Below are positions 32,199-41,663 of a stretch of DNA of 64,000 nt, one piece after another. Below the pieces are notes generated by a model. It saw nothing but the letters and a program-made list of their open reading frames with translations, did no database searches and was not told the DNA's origin. The stretch is taken from positions 30,064 through 94,063 of the forward strand of contig CAZJPE010000005.1 of NCBI GenBank assembly GCA_964547875.1, read 5' to 3'. Each line of letters opens with the position of its first letter. The first letter of the stretch is position 1. Origin of the DNA: JAUSIK01 sp964547875 (GTDB taxonomy: Archaea > Nanobdellota > Nanobdellia > Pacearchaeales > GW2011-AR1). The translations under genes and the position numbers were made by a program.

Positions 32199-32573
32199 CT
32201 CAATTTTCTTAGGGTCTTTCTTAATCTCCTTTACTAATGAAGCAGGACCAATAACAGTAAGCGCATTATTATCCCCAACAAGTCTCTTCGCAATTCCATA
32301 TCTCATCTTGACAAAGATATTTTCGTTTTTTATGTCAGGCTCAACTACTGCAAGCTCTATTCCCTTAAAATCTCTGATATGGTCAACCATAGCCATCGTA
32401 TCTTCAATCAAGCGCGCTTCTTCTTCAGCCCGCAATCTGCCATGCAAAATCACGATTTTATTGCCCAAAACAAGGTTTAATATTTTCTTGACTCTTTCAG
32501 CAATGCCCATTTCCCTAACCTCTGAAAATGGCATGACTTGTATCTGCAATCCACTTTTTTTTAACTTTTTCAT
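32184..32573 (-). CDS. OapB/ArvB (DUF2073) family protein
   Basis: A protein of 129 residues from the ATG at 32573 (MKKLKKSGLQIQVMPFSEVRE); a longer frame to 32615 would overlap the upstream GTPase gene. The family pattern is GLQIQVMPFSEV ... VILHGRLRAEEEARLIEDTM ... and a C-terminal VIGPASLVKEIKKDP. It lies 8 nt after the Era-like GTPase gene and forms, with the zinc-ribbon gene, the three-gene set seen in many archaea. Its molecular function is not established. Confidence 0.78.
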   Translation of the reverse strand: MKKLKKSGLQIQVMPFSEVREMGIAERVKKILNLVLGNKIVILHGRLRAEEEARLIEDTMAMVDHIRDFKGIELAVVEPDIKNENIFVKMRYGIAKRLVGDNNALTVIGPASLVKEIKKDPKKIELLLS

Positions 32574-32580
32574 CTTATCT

Positions 32581-33219
32581 TTATAATTTTTTAGCCAGCT
32601 TAAATAAAGATTCATAAAACTCGTCTATATTTAAACTATCTTTTGCGGAAATTCCAACAACTTCATATTCTGGAAATGCGGCCTCTAATTTTTTAATGTC
32701 TGATTTTTTTAAATCTATTTTATTTCCAACTACAAGCAGAGGAATCTTCCTCGCTACAAGATTGCCTATAATAGTTATGTTTACTTGCGAGTATGGATTT
32801 TCAGACGCATCTAGCACAACTACAACCGCATCCATATCATCAAGCCATTTTATAGAATCAATAATCCCTTGAGTTGCTTCTTTGGCTCTTTTCTTCGCCT
32901 CTCCTCTATTCAATCCATGCTTTAAAAAATCCTCGTAATCAATCTTAGTCGCAATTCCAGGAGTGTCAACTATCTTAAATGACAATTTTTTTCCCTTATA
33001 ATCTATATCAACTTTTTCTTTAAATTGCACGTTTCTGGTTTCATGCGGAATCTTGCTCACTGCTCCAAGTTCTTCGCCTGTCCAATCCTTGCATATAATA
33101 TTCGCTATAGTTGTTTTCCCGGAATTTGGAGGCCCATAAAAACCAAGTTTAATGTCATCTCTTCTTCTAAAGAGGCTCATAAGTATGCGCCTTGAAAATC
33201 TTTTCAATATCTTTAACAT
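32581..33219 (-). CDS. Era-like GTPase of the OapA/ArvA type
   Basis: A 212-residue P-loop GTPase with GFYGPPNSGKTT (about 26-37), DTPGI in FKIVDTPGIATK, NKID in VVGNKIDLKK and a final SAKDS. It is compact and lacks a KH domain, as in the archaeal Era-like family found next to DUF2073 and DUF2072 genes. It probably binds RNA or membranes in a GTP-controlled manner, which is inferred. The upstream surface-protein gene ends 5 nt before its start, so they share a transcript. Confidence 0.85.
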   Translation of the reverse strand: MLKILKRFSRRILMSLFRRRDDIKLGFYGPPNSGKTTIANIICKDWTGEELGAVSKIPHETRNVQFKEKVDIDYKGKKLSFKIVDTPGIATKIDYEDFLKHGLNRGEAKKRAKEATQGIIDSIKWLDDMDAVVVVLDASENPYSQVNITIIGNLVARKIPLLVVGNKIDLKKSDIKKLEAAFPEYEVVGISAKDSLNIDEFYESLFKLAKKL

Positions 33220-33224
33220 CTAGT

Positions 33225-35858
33225 CTAGAAATTAGGCTGTTTAATAAATCTTGCGTCAATAGGCTTTCCCTGCCTCTTTTCCAATTCAGCTCTTACTCTT
33301 CTATTCTCAAAAATCTTAAATATGGGTATTTCCCACATTCCTGTCCTTTTTCCGTCTATTTTCTTAAATGCATAAGTTATTCTCTCCCCTGTCCAGCCAG
33401 TCCCCTTTAGTTTCTTTCTTATCTCATTATCACTCAATCCTGATACTCTCGCATTATAAATAAAATTGACTAAATTATAAAGATCATTGCTGTTCTTGAA
33501 TAAATGTCTTTCATATCTTCTCTTATACCATTCCTGCAATATAATGTAGAGAACAAGCGTCCCTAAAACAACGATGCCTAGCCAGAAAAATAGCTTTTTC
33601 CAGGGAAATGGTATCTCACATTTAGGATCCCCAAATTCACAAATCTCTTTTTCGTCAATAACAAAGCCTTTCACAGGAGCAATATAAGCTCCAAGCTCTG
33701 CAACCTCAATCTTTTCCTTAATTGCGAATTCAATATCCTGCTTCGTTTCAATACCAACATAAGCCGCACCGCCCTCATCAACTGGTTTCTGTCCGTAATC
33801 TTGCGAGAAAATCAAGCTGTCAAATGGATAATCAATAAACAGCAATCCTGCTTCTGCTCTTTCTTTAGGGCTTATTTTAAGCTTAAATCTAGTCAGAATG
33901 TCTTCCTTTGCTCCATCTGAAAAAACAGAAATTAGTTCAAATTCCACATCTGTTTTATAATTTGCCTCGCCCCATCCTATTATCAGCTCTCTTAATTTAT
34001 CATTATCTGCTGCATCTGTTCCAGAAATGCTCTCAAAATATCCCACATCAATATTCTCAAATCCAATTGCAATAGGCAAGATTCCTTCTATACCACCTAC
34101 AATTCTGTAAGGAATATTCAAATCCAATAAACTGCTTACAATGTCTATGTAATCCTTGTCAGAGCTTGCATTCTTAAATGATTTTTCTAAATCAGACAGC
34201 GACTTATTTAATTCAGCAATGTCAATCTCTTCTCCAATCACTTCCTGCAAAAATAAGGGAAAACTCTTTATCTCTTTATCTATATCTTTCAACCTAATTT
34301 TATAGTCTGCTATTGTTTTATTTGCAGACTCTTTTGCATTCCCCGCAATAATATTAAACTTTTTAATCGCTATTACTCCGTCTTTCCTTTTCAATTCAAC
34401 TTCTATTGTAAATGTCTTAGCTTCTTTATATCTATGATTTATGCTCTTTCCATTGGCTTCTTCAATTACCCCATCTCCAAAATTCCATTTAGACGAACTA
34501 ATATTAAAAGATGTTACTGCTTCAAATCTAGTTTCCAAACCCAAATACGCAAATCTCGTATTCAAATTAAAATCAAAGCTTTCCTCTATATCAATATTTT
34601 CCCTAAATATGAGATTATCATTCAAATACAAAGCAAATTTATCTTCTTTTGTTCCAATAGGTATTGTAAATTCCGCAGGCTCCAAGTTGATTTCAATTCC
34701 TTTCGCGTTTATTGTCGCAGGCTTTACAGAAACTTCATAAAATTCAGCAGGCGCGTCAAATAAAATATTTCTGTCATAAAAGCTCAATTTTACATTATTC
34801 AGATTAATATTCTGGGATAACCCGCTTAGCTTTACAGGAACAACGCAATATGGCTTGCATTCAATTCCATCATCTTTTCCATATCTCTCATTAATATAAT
34901 TATATATCTCATCTTCTAATTCACTATCGTTAACTCTCGTGCCTGCTTTTCCATATTCCAATGCCCTGGCAAATATCTCAAAATCAGAATTATCTGTCCC
35001 GCATCTTGGATTTTGACTCTCTGATTTTATCCTATATTCCACATTACTGGAAAAATCCCCACTAATGCAAACCAATAGCTTACTCTCAACAATAGAATTA
35101 TATTTTATAACGCATTCAAGATTTTCCTCTGCTTGTGTAGACTGCGGAAGTTTGCACTCTCCTAATTTATTATAATCAAGCTCCCTCAGGCTAATCTTTA
35201 AGTTTCCATTGTTCTTTAATTTTTTAACCTTCGCCCCTACAGCATATGCTGGCGCAGCAGGCAATGTTATGTTCTCGCATATCTCGTCTTGCGTTATCGT
35301 CGCCTCTCTATATGCTCCGCTGTTTAAGTTATTGTTAAAACATCCATAATTATTGCTAGAGCATGAGCTGTTTGTATATTCACTAGTTGTCATAACATCT
35401 TCTTTATCTGCTAAAACATCAATAAAAAGAGGCGTCTTGCACGAGTTTGCGATATCGCTATTTACAGAAAATTCAATATCATTTATAGAGCTAATTTCCT
35501 CTCCCTCTATCCTTAATCCAATAATTTTATCATTTTCAAGATTAAATTCTCTAATTGCGTTTCCAAGCACGTATTCGTCAGCGCAATTAGCGCTGCTACA
35601 TTCAAAATCACCGCCTTCAACAAATTTATTCGCTTTTAACAAGCCAAATAATGTAATGTTCCCTATAAAATTGCTTTTCAAGAGAGAATCAGCTCTTTCC
35701 TGCTTCAAACTCAAATTCACGCTTCCCTTAATTATCTCGCCAGCTCTGTAATCCTTTTGCAAACTATTCTCATGATATTCAAAAGCTCCCACAATGCTGA
35801 TAAATAAAATATTCATTAAAATTATCAAATAGCAAACAAAAACCTCTCTTTTTCCCAT
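33225..35858 (-). CDS. Large secreted, C-terminally anchored protein with a PKD-like domain
   Basis: An 877-residue protein with signal peptide (VCYLIILMNILFISIVGAF), a long extracellular beta-rich part with several cysteines, a PKD-like motif SSSKWNFGDGVIEEANGK (about 475) and a membrane helix LFFWLGIVVLGTLVLYIIL near residue 765. Unusually, about 100 residues follow on the inside, with a helical, basic region (LSDNEIRKKLKGTGWTGERI) that looks like a small UBA/Mob-type helical domain. Function unknown, perhaps linking the envelope to the cytoplasm. Confidence 0.72.
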   Translation of the reverse strand: MGKREVFVCYLIILMNILFISIVGAFEYHENSLQKDYRAGEIIKGSVNLSLKQERADSLLKSNFIGNITLFGLLKANKFVEGGDFECSSANCADEYVLGNAIREFNLENDKIIGLRIEGEEISSINDIEFSVNSDIANSCKTPLFIDVLADKEDVMTTSEYTNSSCSSNNYGCFNNNLNSGAYREATITQDEICENITLPAAPAYAVGAKVKKLKNNGNLKISLRELDYNKLGECKLPQSTQAEENLECVIKYNSIVESKLLVCISGDFSSNVEYRIKSESQNPRCGTDNSDFEIFARALEYGKAGTRVNDSELEDEIYNYINERYGKDDGIECKPYCVVPVKLSGLSQNINLNNVKLSFYDRNILFDAPAEFYEVSVKPATINAKGIEINLEPAEFTIPIGTKEDKFALYLNDNLIFRENIDIEESFDFNLNTRFAYLGLETRFEAVTSFNISSSKWNFGDGVIEEANGKSINHRYKEAKTFTIEVELKRKDGVIAIKKFNIIAGNAKESANKTIADYKIRLKDIDKEIKSFPLFLQEVIGEEIDIAELNKSLSDLEKSFKNASSDKDYIDIVSSLLDLNIPYRIVGGIEGILPIAIGFENIDVGYFESISGTDAADNDKLRELIIGWGEANYKTDVEFELISVFSDGAKEDILTRFKLKISPKERAEAGLLFIDYPFDSLIFSQDYGQKPVDEGGAAYVGIETKQDIEFAIKEKIEVAELGAYIAPVKGFVIDEKEICEFGDPKCEIPFPWKKLFFWLGIVVLGTLVLYIILQEWYKRRYERHLFKNSNDLYNLVNFIYNARVSGLSDNEIRKKLKGTGWTGERITYAFKKIDGKRTGMWEIPIFKIFENRRVRAELEKRQGKPIDARFIKQPNF

Positions 35859-35859
35859 C

Positions 35860-37257
35860 TCATGCTCTCCTTCTAAAACTCAATAAAGCATAAATTATAG
35901 CAATACCAAGAATACTAATCATAAACTGCCAAAAGCCAAAGAAAGGAAGTATCAAGCTTGGCGCAAACCCGCATAACGCGCTTGTTGTTTCTCCATCTAA
36001 GCCATCGCAGTCATTTTCATCAGCAGTGTTTGTAAACTCTGTTGAAGTGCAGCTTACTTCAGGCTCAAAACTTGTTAAATAGGTTATTGTAGCAGAATTA
36101 TCAGTACACTCTCCATATTCTGTTTGTATATTACATCCTCCTACGCACTCTTGCGTCACACCCGGAGGCAAAGGGGCAGGAATAGCTGTCCAGCGAAACT
36201 CACATATGTCAATATTCGCATTCCAATTACAATCGCATCTTATCTCATCCCCATTATTTCTCGTATTCCCGCATCCTGCTCCTCCGACAAGCCCAGATAC
36301 TTTTTCTATATCCGCCTCATCAGCCCGCCATGCAGACTCTGGAGCGTTTTCGCATTCATTTTGCTCATCAAATTGAGCGCATCCATTTTTTTGGACTACA
36401 GGCTCATCAATTATTTGTTTCTTTAAATTTATCATACCACTTTTCTGCTCATATTGCTGTACACTTTTTGCAATAAAGAATAATTCTAATTGATCTTCAT
36501 TATTGTCATCTCCTGCAAAATCGGCAAGCGTGAATATGTAATCAAATATCGCTATTCCATTTGCGTCGCTTTTAATAGTTAAGCCAGAGCGGATAAGATC
36601 AGAGCAGGTTGTATCCAATGCATAGCCTAAACAATCAGTGTCATAAATATCATAATTAACATTATTATTTGCTGAAACACCTGCCGCAATTAATTTTACA
36701 CTCGTATCCAAATTTATGTCAAATCCATTCGCCAATTCATTTCTATTAACATTTGCCCAATATGCATCTGGTTGAGAAGGAGGCGGAGGTCCTGCTATCG
36801 TGCTACAACAAATCACATTATTATAATTAGTTCCACTAGCTATCTCTAAATGAGCGTTAGTATTAGAAGATAATCTTACGACAATCTCCTCATTAGCTCC
36901 ATTGCAATTAGATGGAGAGTCTAATCTGCAATTTAAATCCCCATAACAGATTTGCATCGAATAACTTCCAGAAGGACCTTCAGCGTGCGCATTTGTGCTG
37001 GCGCTTAATCTTAATACGCCATTAGCCCCACTACAAACCCTATTGCCATTTCCATTCACTCCAAAAATATCATTATAGCAAATCTCCGTAGTATAACTCC
37101 CCGCCCCATTAAATAGTTCTCCATGAGCATTTGTATCCGCGCTCAATCTCAAAATAATCTGATCTTGCGAGATACAGCTATTAGCAGAGCTGACTAGATT
37201 TAAGGAAAACATAAAAGCTACAAAAATAGCTATTGTAAATAGCGCGCCTCTTCTCAT
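35860..37257 (-). CDS. Secreted protein with three RLSADTNAH repeats
   Basis: A 465-residue protein from the ATG at 37257 (MRRGALFTIAIFVAFMFSLN, a signal peptide); the frame extends 20 codons upstream, into the previous gene, without support. Three tandem repeats share IILRLSADTNAHGE, VLRLSASTNAHAE and VVRLSSNTNAHLE, each followed by a cysteine-containing strand. The C-terminal half is Cys-rich and ends in a membrane helix plus RRRA. It is probably a surface-exposed, disulfide-linked protein. No known family is recognised for the repeats. Confidence 0.7.
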   Translation of the reverse strand: MRRGALFTIAIFVAFMFSLNLVSSANSCISQDQIILRLSADTNAHGELFNGAGSYTTEICYNDIFGVNGNGNRVCSGANGVLRLSASTNAHAEGPSGSYSMQICYGDLNCRLDSPSNCNGANEEIVVRLSSNTNAHLEIASGTNYNNVICCSTIAGPPPPSQPDAYWANVNRNELANGFDINLDTSVKLIAAGVSANNNVNYDIYDTDCLGYALDTTCSDLIRSGLTIKSDANGIAIFDYIFTLADFAGDDNNEDQLELFFIAKSVQQYEQKSGMINLKKQIIDEPVVQKNGCAQFDEQNECENAPESAWRADEADIEKVSGLVGGAGCGNTRNNGDEIRCDCNWNANIDICEFRWTAIPAPLPPGVTQECVGGCNIQTEYGECTDNSATITYLTSFEPEVSCTSTEFTNTADENDCDGLDGETTSALCGFAPSLILPFFGFWQFMISILGIAIIYALLSFRRRA

Positions 37258-37301
37258 CTTTCTGAAAACGAATAAAACTTTATAAAGATTTGTAACAATC
37301 G

Positions 37302-37724
37302 TTATCCCCCCGCCCAAACGTAAATCTTAACTATTTTTGGCTCAAATTTGTCAAGCGTTGCGCTTATGATTCTTTCCCTAGAGTACAACTCTGCAATATT
37401 AGCAGGATAATAGTTTTCGCCCGCGCAACTCTCAGAAACACCACAAATGCTCACACTATACTCCAATCTTTGGTTCAATATCCTTTTTTTCAAAATATCC
37501 ATTATCTCGTTTTCAGCCTCCATGCTATTACTATCATCATTTATCACTTTTTCCCTCAATACCTTGTCTTTTGCAATTTCGTTTAAAATATCATCAAATA
37601 CCAGGTTCTCGCTCTCCTTCCTAGTATCTTGTAAAAAAAGCATGACAATTGCGCTCGCAAGAATAAAAACCGCAATTACTGCCTCAACAATTCTCCATAT
37701 TCCTCTTTTGTTTTTTATCACCAT
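37302..37724 (-). CDS. Type IV pilin-like protein
   Basis: A 140-residue protein with a pilin-type N terminus, KNKRGIWRIVEAVIAVFILASAIVMLFL, then a helical and a beta region with two cysteines (SICGVSESCAG). It overlaps the gene before it by 7 nt. Cleavage after KRG by an archaeal prepilin peptidase is likely. It may be a minor pilin or pseudopilin. Confidence 0.65.
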   Translation of the reverse strand: MVIKNKRGIWRIVEAVIAVFILASAIVMLFLQDTRKESENLVFDDILNEIAKDKVLREKVINDDSNSMEAENEIMDILKKRILNQRLEYSVSICGVSESCAGENYYPANIAELYSRERIISATLDKFEPKIVKIYVWAGG

Positions 37725-38452
37725 ATCCTTAATATCAAATCTGCGAAAATTACGCTTCCATCCTCGCGTAATATCTCCACGCGCCTTACATTGGAAAACA
37801 CCTCAACGCCCTCAGGGCGCTCTCTCTTAGCCTCAATCTCCTCGCCTGAATCAAACACAATGTTAAATTCAAAATTAACAGAGCTTGGCAGATTAAATTG
37901 CTGTTTCAATTTTTCATAATTATCATAATAAGACGCATTTAATGCCTTTATTTTCTTTTCAGACATGAATTTAATCTTATCAGAAGAGATTATAGAATAT
38001 TCATCATCATTCAATTGTCCTCCTCCGCTAGGGCCACTTCCAGGATTAATGTCCTCGCTAAACCTAAATATGGCAAATCCCTCGCTTGGATCTCCGTCAT
38101 GTACAGAATCTGCCTTAAAATTAATATTATCGCTAGCTCCTTCACGCCGTGATTCAACAAATGTCCCATGCCTATTCTCTGCTCTTACATTTTTTATATT
38201 GTCAACACCAGAAATCTTTATTTTCCTAAATTCGCTACCGCTGCCCATGCCACTTACGTCCATCTTTACATAATAGCTCTCAACCTCTGTGTTCGTATTT
38301 TCAATAATTTCCCTAAAAGCATAAGAAGTCGCAGATTCCACAATCCTTGAGGTCTGCGATGGGCTAAAAAAATAAAACGCAAATATTACAAATCCAATAA
38401 ATATCAAAAAAGACAGCATAACTTCAATATGACTGATTCCTCTTTTCTCCAT
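37718..38452 (-). CDS. Type IV pilin-like protein with extracellular domain
   Basis: A 244-residue protein starting MEKRGISHIEVMLSFLIFIGFVIFAFYFF, a class III-type pilin signal followed by a hydrophobic helix. The remaining 200 residues are polar, with a Gly/Ser-rich linker. It opens a minus-strand operon (38452 down to 30320). It could be an adhesive minor pilin. No closer family is recognised. Confidence 0.68.
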   Translation of the reverse strand: MEKRGISHIEVMLSFLIFIGFVIFAFYFFSPSQTSRIVESATSYAFREIIENTNTEVESYYVKMDVSGMGSGSEFRKIKISGVDNIKNVRAENRHGTFVESRREGASDNINFKADSVHDGDPSEGFAIFRFSEDINPGSGPSGGGQLNDDEYSIISSDKIKFMSEKKIKALNASYYDNYEKLKQQFNLPSSVNFEFNIVFDSGEEIEAKRERPEGVEVFSNVRRVEILREDGSVIFADLILRIW

Positions 38453-38503
38453 GGCAGAAAATAACCTTATAGATTTATATAACTTGTCCTGTCTCTAATA
38501 TAG

Positions 38504-39265
38504 ATGGATAAAAATGCAATACTAGAAGAAATCAAGAGAAAAAAAGAGCTTTCAGGCCTTGCAGACTCCCTTGTTTCAAATATTCTTGATAATTATTTAA
38601 GAAGGCATAATATAGAATTTAATGCTCTTAAAAAAAAAGAAATTAAGATTGTAATAAAAGACATTAGGGCTGAATTGAGAAATCTAGCAGGAAGATTTCA
38701 AAAAAGCCTGAAAAAAATAGAATTAAAAAATGAAAATATAAATGAAATTTTAAAAACTCATGCCTCAACGTCAGAAAGGTTTGATTTTTATCCAAAATTA
38801 AGAGCCATGATAAGATCACTGAAAATAAGCTCAATTCTCGATATTGGTTGCGGATTAAATCCAATAGCTCTAGCTGATAAAAAAATATATTATTATGCAT
38901 CAGATGTTAATGAAGAAAATCTTGCATTAATAAGAAAATTCTTTGAGAAGCATAAAATCAAAGGAGAAGTTTTCACTTACGACATTAAAAATCCAAATAC
39001 GAGTCTTCCCAAATCAGACTTATGCCTGATGCTTAAGCTCTTAGACATTGTAGAGACTAAAAGCCATGAAATAGCAAAAGCAATAATAGAAAAAATAGAT
39101 TACAAATACATTCTAATAAGCTTTGCAACAAAAACTCTTTCAGGAAAAAGAATGAGATATCCAAGAAGAAAATGGTTTGAATTTTTATTAAAAAATTTAA
39201 ACTGCGAATACAAAACCTTTAGCTCAAATAACGAGCTCTTCTACCTAGTTAAAAAATTATCCTAA
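38504..39265 (+). CDS. ArmA/FmrO-like 16S rRNA methyltransferase homologue
   Basis: A 253-residue SAM-dependent methyltransferase. Residues 1-95 are helical and end in ILKTHASTSERFDFYPKL, which matches the H-x-STSERF motif of the 16S rRNA G1405 N7-methyltransferases. The SAM site is SSILDIGCGLNPIAL, then ASDVNEENL, then LMLKLLD and ISFATKTLSGKRM. Members of this family cause aminoglycoside resistance in actinomycetes. In this archaeon the natural role is probably rRNA modification. The gene sits alone on the plus strand among minus-strand pilus genes. Confidence 0.75.
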   Translation: MDKNAILEEIKRKKELSGLADSLVSNILDNYLRRHNIEFNALKKKEIKIVIKDIRAELRNLAGRFQKSLKKIELKNENINEILKTHASTSERFDFYPKLRAMIRSLKISSILDIGCGLNPIALADKKIYYYASDVNEENLALIRKFFEKHKIKGEVFTYDIKNPNTSLPKSDLCLMLKLLDIVETKSHEIAKAIIEKIDYKYILISFATKTLSGKRMRYPRRKWFEFLLKNLNCEYKTFSSNNELFYLVKKLS

Positions 39266-40123
39266 AAAGACGTTTGCTCCTGTAGAGATCAGAAATGCGC
39301 TAATAGCAAGTATAAACGAATGCCTTATTCCAGCTTTTATGCTTCCTTCAGCCAGCTTGCCAATAGTCAATCCTGCTAATAGACCCTGCGCCAGTAAAAG
39401 AAATAAAAATGGTCTTGCCAGCTCTTCTGCATTAAATACACTTTCCGTTTCCAAATCTCTTGCTGATGTAAGCTCTCCTACTGAAAGCTTTCCAAAACTT
39501 CCCGCGCTTCCAACCAATGGCAAAATATTGAATTGCATAACTAGCATAATTCCAATAAATATAAAGAATATTATGTATCCTTGGACAACAAGGCTGTAAA
39601 TTGCAGCCCGCCTTTCTTTCTTCAACTTATCTGCTTCTGAAATTGACTTAGCGACAGATTCCAAGATATAATCTATTTCTCCTCCAGCTCTCTCAGCCTC
39701 TCTTATCAACGCAACAGCTCTGTTAATGACATTGCTTCCTACGTCAGTTGCAAAATTCTCAAGAGCCTTGCTCACAGATATACCTAATGATATCTGATTG
39801 GCTAATTTATGAATATAACTAGTCAGCTCACCATAATTATTTTTTCTCATGTTAATAATGCTCTTGCTTACAGGCGTCCCTGTTGCAACGCTTTCAGCGA
39901 GGTTCCTGGAAAATTCAAGGAACATCTCCCTTATTCTTTCTTCTTTTTTATTCTCTAAAACAATGCCTAAAACAAAAGGGAGGAAAAAGATAGCTAGGGC
40001 AATTCCTAATAAAAATAAGAATAAATTTAAATCCTTCCCAATTGTAAAATAATAAACAATATCGCCGACTATTAAGATAGCTCCTGATATTATGCCAAAC
40101 CAATGCATTCTTTTTAGTGTCAT
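39257..40123 (-). CDS. Type IV pilus/archaellum assembly TadC-like membrane protein
   Basis: A 288-residue membrane protein of the type II secretion F (GspF/TadC) family. It has four membrane segments and the usual soluble F domain in between (EFSRNLAESVATGTPVSKSIINM, LANQISLGISVSKALENFA). The domain holds the pilus platform to the ATPase. It is the last gene of an eight-gene pilus operon; its start is 1 nt after the stop of the preceding T2SSF gene. Confidence 0.85.
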   Translation of the reverse strand: MTLKRMHWFGIISGAILIVGDIVYYFTIGKDLNLFLFLLGIALAIFFLPFVLGIVLENKKEERIREMFLEFSRNLAESVATGTPVSKSIINMRKNNYGELTSYIHKLANQISLGISVSKALENFATDVGSNVINRAVALIREAERAGGEIDYILESVAKSISEADKLKKERRAAIYSLVVQGYIIFFIFIGIMLVMQFNILPLVGSAGSFGKLSVGELTSARDLETESVFNAEELARPFLFLLLAQGLLAGLTIGKLAEGSIKAGIRHSFILAISAFLISTGANVFLG

Positions 40124-40124
40124 T

Positions 40125-41432
40125 TTAGTAATTAGGTTGATTTATGTGTATGAAAGCAAGGAAAAATATGTTAATTATTGCAATAACTGAAATAATCAGA
40201 AAAGTTAGCTGCGTTATGCTAAGACCTATGTCAAAACTTCCAATAGTCAATAAAATTAGGAACAGCATCAATACCATTGGAGCAGCTATAACAACGCTGA
40301 TATAAACATCCATAAAAGTCTCTGCAGTTTTTGAATATTTTTCTCTTTCCAGCCTATAGTCTATTAAAAGTGTTTCTGCTCTTTTGTTAAAAAATTCTGC
40401 AAAATCTCCCCCAGAAGTAATAGTAGTTGCCAAACCAGAGAATAATTCAGAGAGTTTAGTGCTCGGCGTTGTCGCGGCAGTATTGTTCAGCGCAGTTACA
40501 AGATCATATCCATAAAGATTAATTTGATTAATTATCTTCCTTATCTCTTTTCTTAAATAAGGGTACTCTCTGCTCAATCCTATAATCCTGAAAATTTCGC
40601 TTGGTTGTATTCCAGAACCAGAAATAGCACTCATATGAATTACAGCAAATGGCAGCTCTTGATTGATCCTTCTTGAAAGACCTTTCTTTTCAGTTGTAGG
40701 ATAATAATAAAGTATAAAAAACATCACGATAGGCACAATAATCGGTATCCAGAATATCTGCACTAATCTGATTAAATAATCACCCTCAAACATGCTGAAA
40801 AAAGGCCAGTCTATCCCAACATTAAAGAATAATAAGCCAAACATAACTAAAAAAGATGCAATAACGCTTAAACAAACCGTTAAAAAAATCATCGCCAGAT
40901 AAGCATGAAACAATAAATCTATATTGGCCTTTCTCAATTCCTTTGATAAATTCTTAAAATGGCCCTTATTAATCAAATATGTTGCAAAATCCAAAAATAA
41001 TTTATTCGCTAATTTCAAATAACCTCTCGCAGCCTTGAATTCAGTATATTCCTCTAATTTTGATTCCTTCTTCCGTCTCCTTTTTAATCTGCTTATATGG
41101 CTCTCTCTTATGCTTAGCTCCTTAAGCAATTTTTTTCTGTTCCTTATAGGAATAGTCGCATCAAACTCGCGCTCCTTTATCTTTACGCTAACTTTCTCTA
41201 ATTTTTCTTTCTTTGCAATACTCCCGGGTAGTTTCTTGGCTAAAGAGATTAGGCTCAACAAATCTGGAATAGAATCATTTATAATTCTTAAGCTGTTTAT
41301 TAAAGCATCAATGGTCTGCATTAGCAATTTCTTTTCAAGAGGAGCAGCAGAGGGCAATTTTTGATTATAAGATGAGATCTCTCCAAGCATTCCCATCTCT
41401 GTTTCTATATTCTTTTTAATGCTTTCAATCAT
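40125..41432 (-). CDS. T2SSF-family pilus platform protein with N-terminal cytoplasmic extension
   Basis: A 435-residue protein whose C-terminal 270 residues repeat the GspF-type arrangement (QELPFAVIHMSAISGSGIQPSE, SELFSGLATTITSGGDFAEFF, with four helices). The first 150 residues are cytoplasmic and charged, a feature of many archaeal pilus platform proteins. It overlaps the preceding small coiled-coil gene by 3 nt. Together with 39257-40123 it would form the membrane base of the pilus. Confidence 0.85.
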   Translation of the reverse strand: MIESIKKNIETEMGMLGEISSYNQKLPSAAPLEKKLLMQTIDALINSLRIINDSIPDLLSLISLAKKLPGSIAKKEKLEKVSVKIKEREFDATIPIRNRKKLLKELSIRESHISRLKRRRKKESKLEEYTEFKAARGYLKLANKLFLDFATYLINKGHFKNLSKELRKANIDLLFHAYLAMIFLTVCLSVIASFLVMFGLLFFNVGIDWPFFSMFEGDYLIRLVQIFWIPIIVPIVMFFILYYYPTTEKKGLSRRINQELPFAVIHMSAISGSGIQPSEIFRIIGLSREYPYLRKEIRKIINQINLYGYDLVTALNNTAATTPSTKLSELFSGLATTITSGGDFAEFFNKRAETLLIDYRLEREKYSKTAETFMDVYISVVIAAPMVLMLFLILLTIGSFDIGLSITQLTFLIISVIAIINIFFLAFIHINQPNY

Positions 41433-41590
41433 ATCAACCTCTTTATTTCAGCCTGAAATTTTAAAATCTCCCCCTTAGCAGCGCTAAGCATCTCAATATC
41501 CTTTTTTTTATAAGCCTCTTCCAATTTCTCCACAGCATCCCTCATGCTATTCAATAACTGCGCAATTAAATTAATCCTCTCTTTTTCCAT
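41429..41590 (-). CDS. Small coiled-coil protein in the pilus operon
   Basis: A 53-residue helical protein, MEKERINLIAQLLNSMRDAV then EKLEEAYKKKDIEMLSAAKG and EILKFQAEIKRLI. It overlaps the next gene's ATG with its stop (ATGA), so it is a real part of the operon. It may bind the platform protein or the ATPase. No family is recognised. It is too short for most automated gene callers. Confidence 0.65.
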   Translation of the reverse strand: MEKERINLIAQLLNSMRDAVEKLEEAYKKKDIEMLSAAKGEILKFQAEIKRLI

Positions 41591-41663
41591 ATTCAATAAA
41601 AACCAGAATGATTTATATACTTTTCAATTTACAAGTCAGCTCACTAAAGCAGAGATAGATTAA

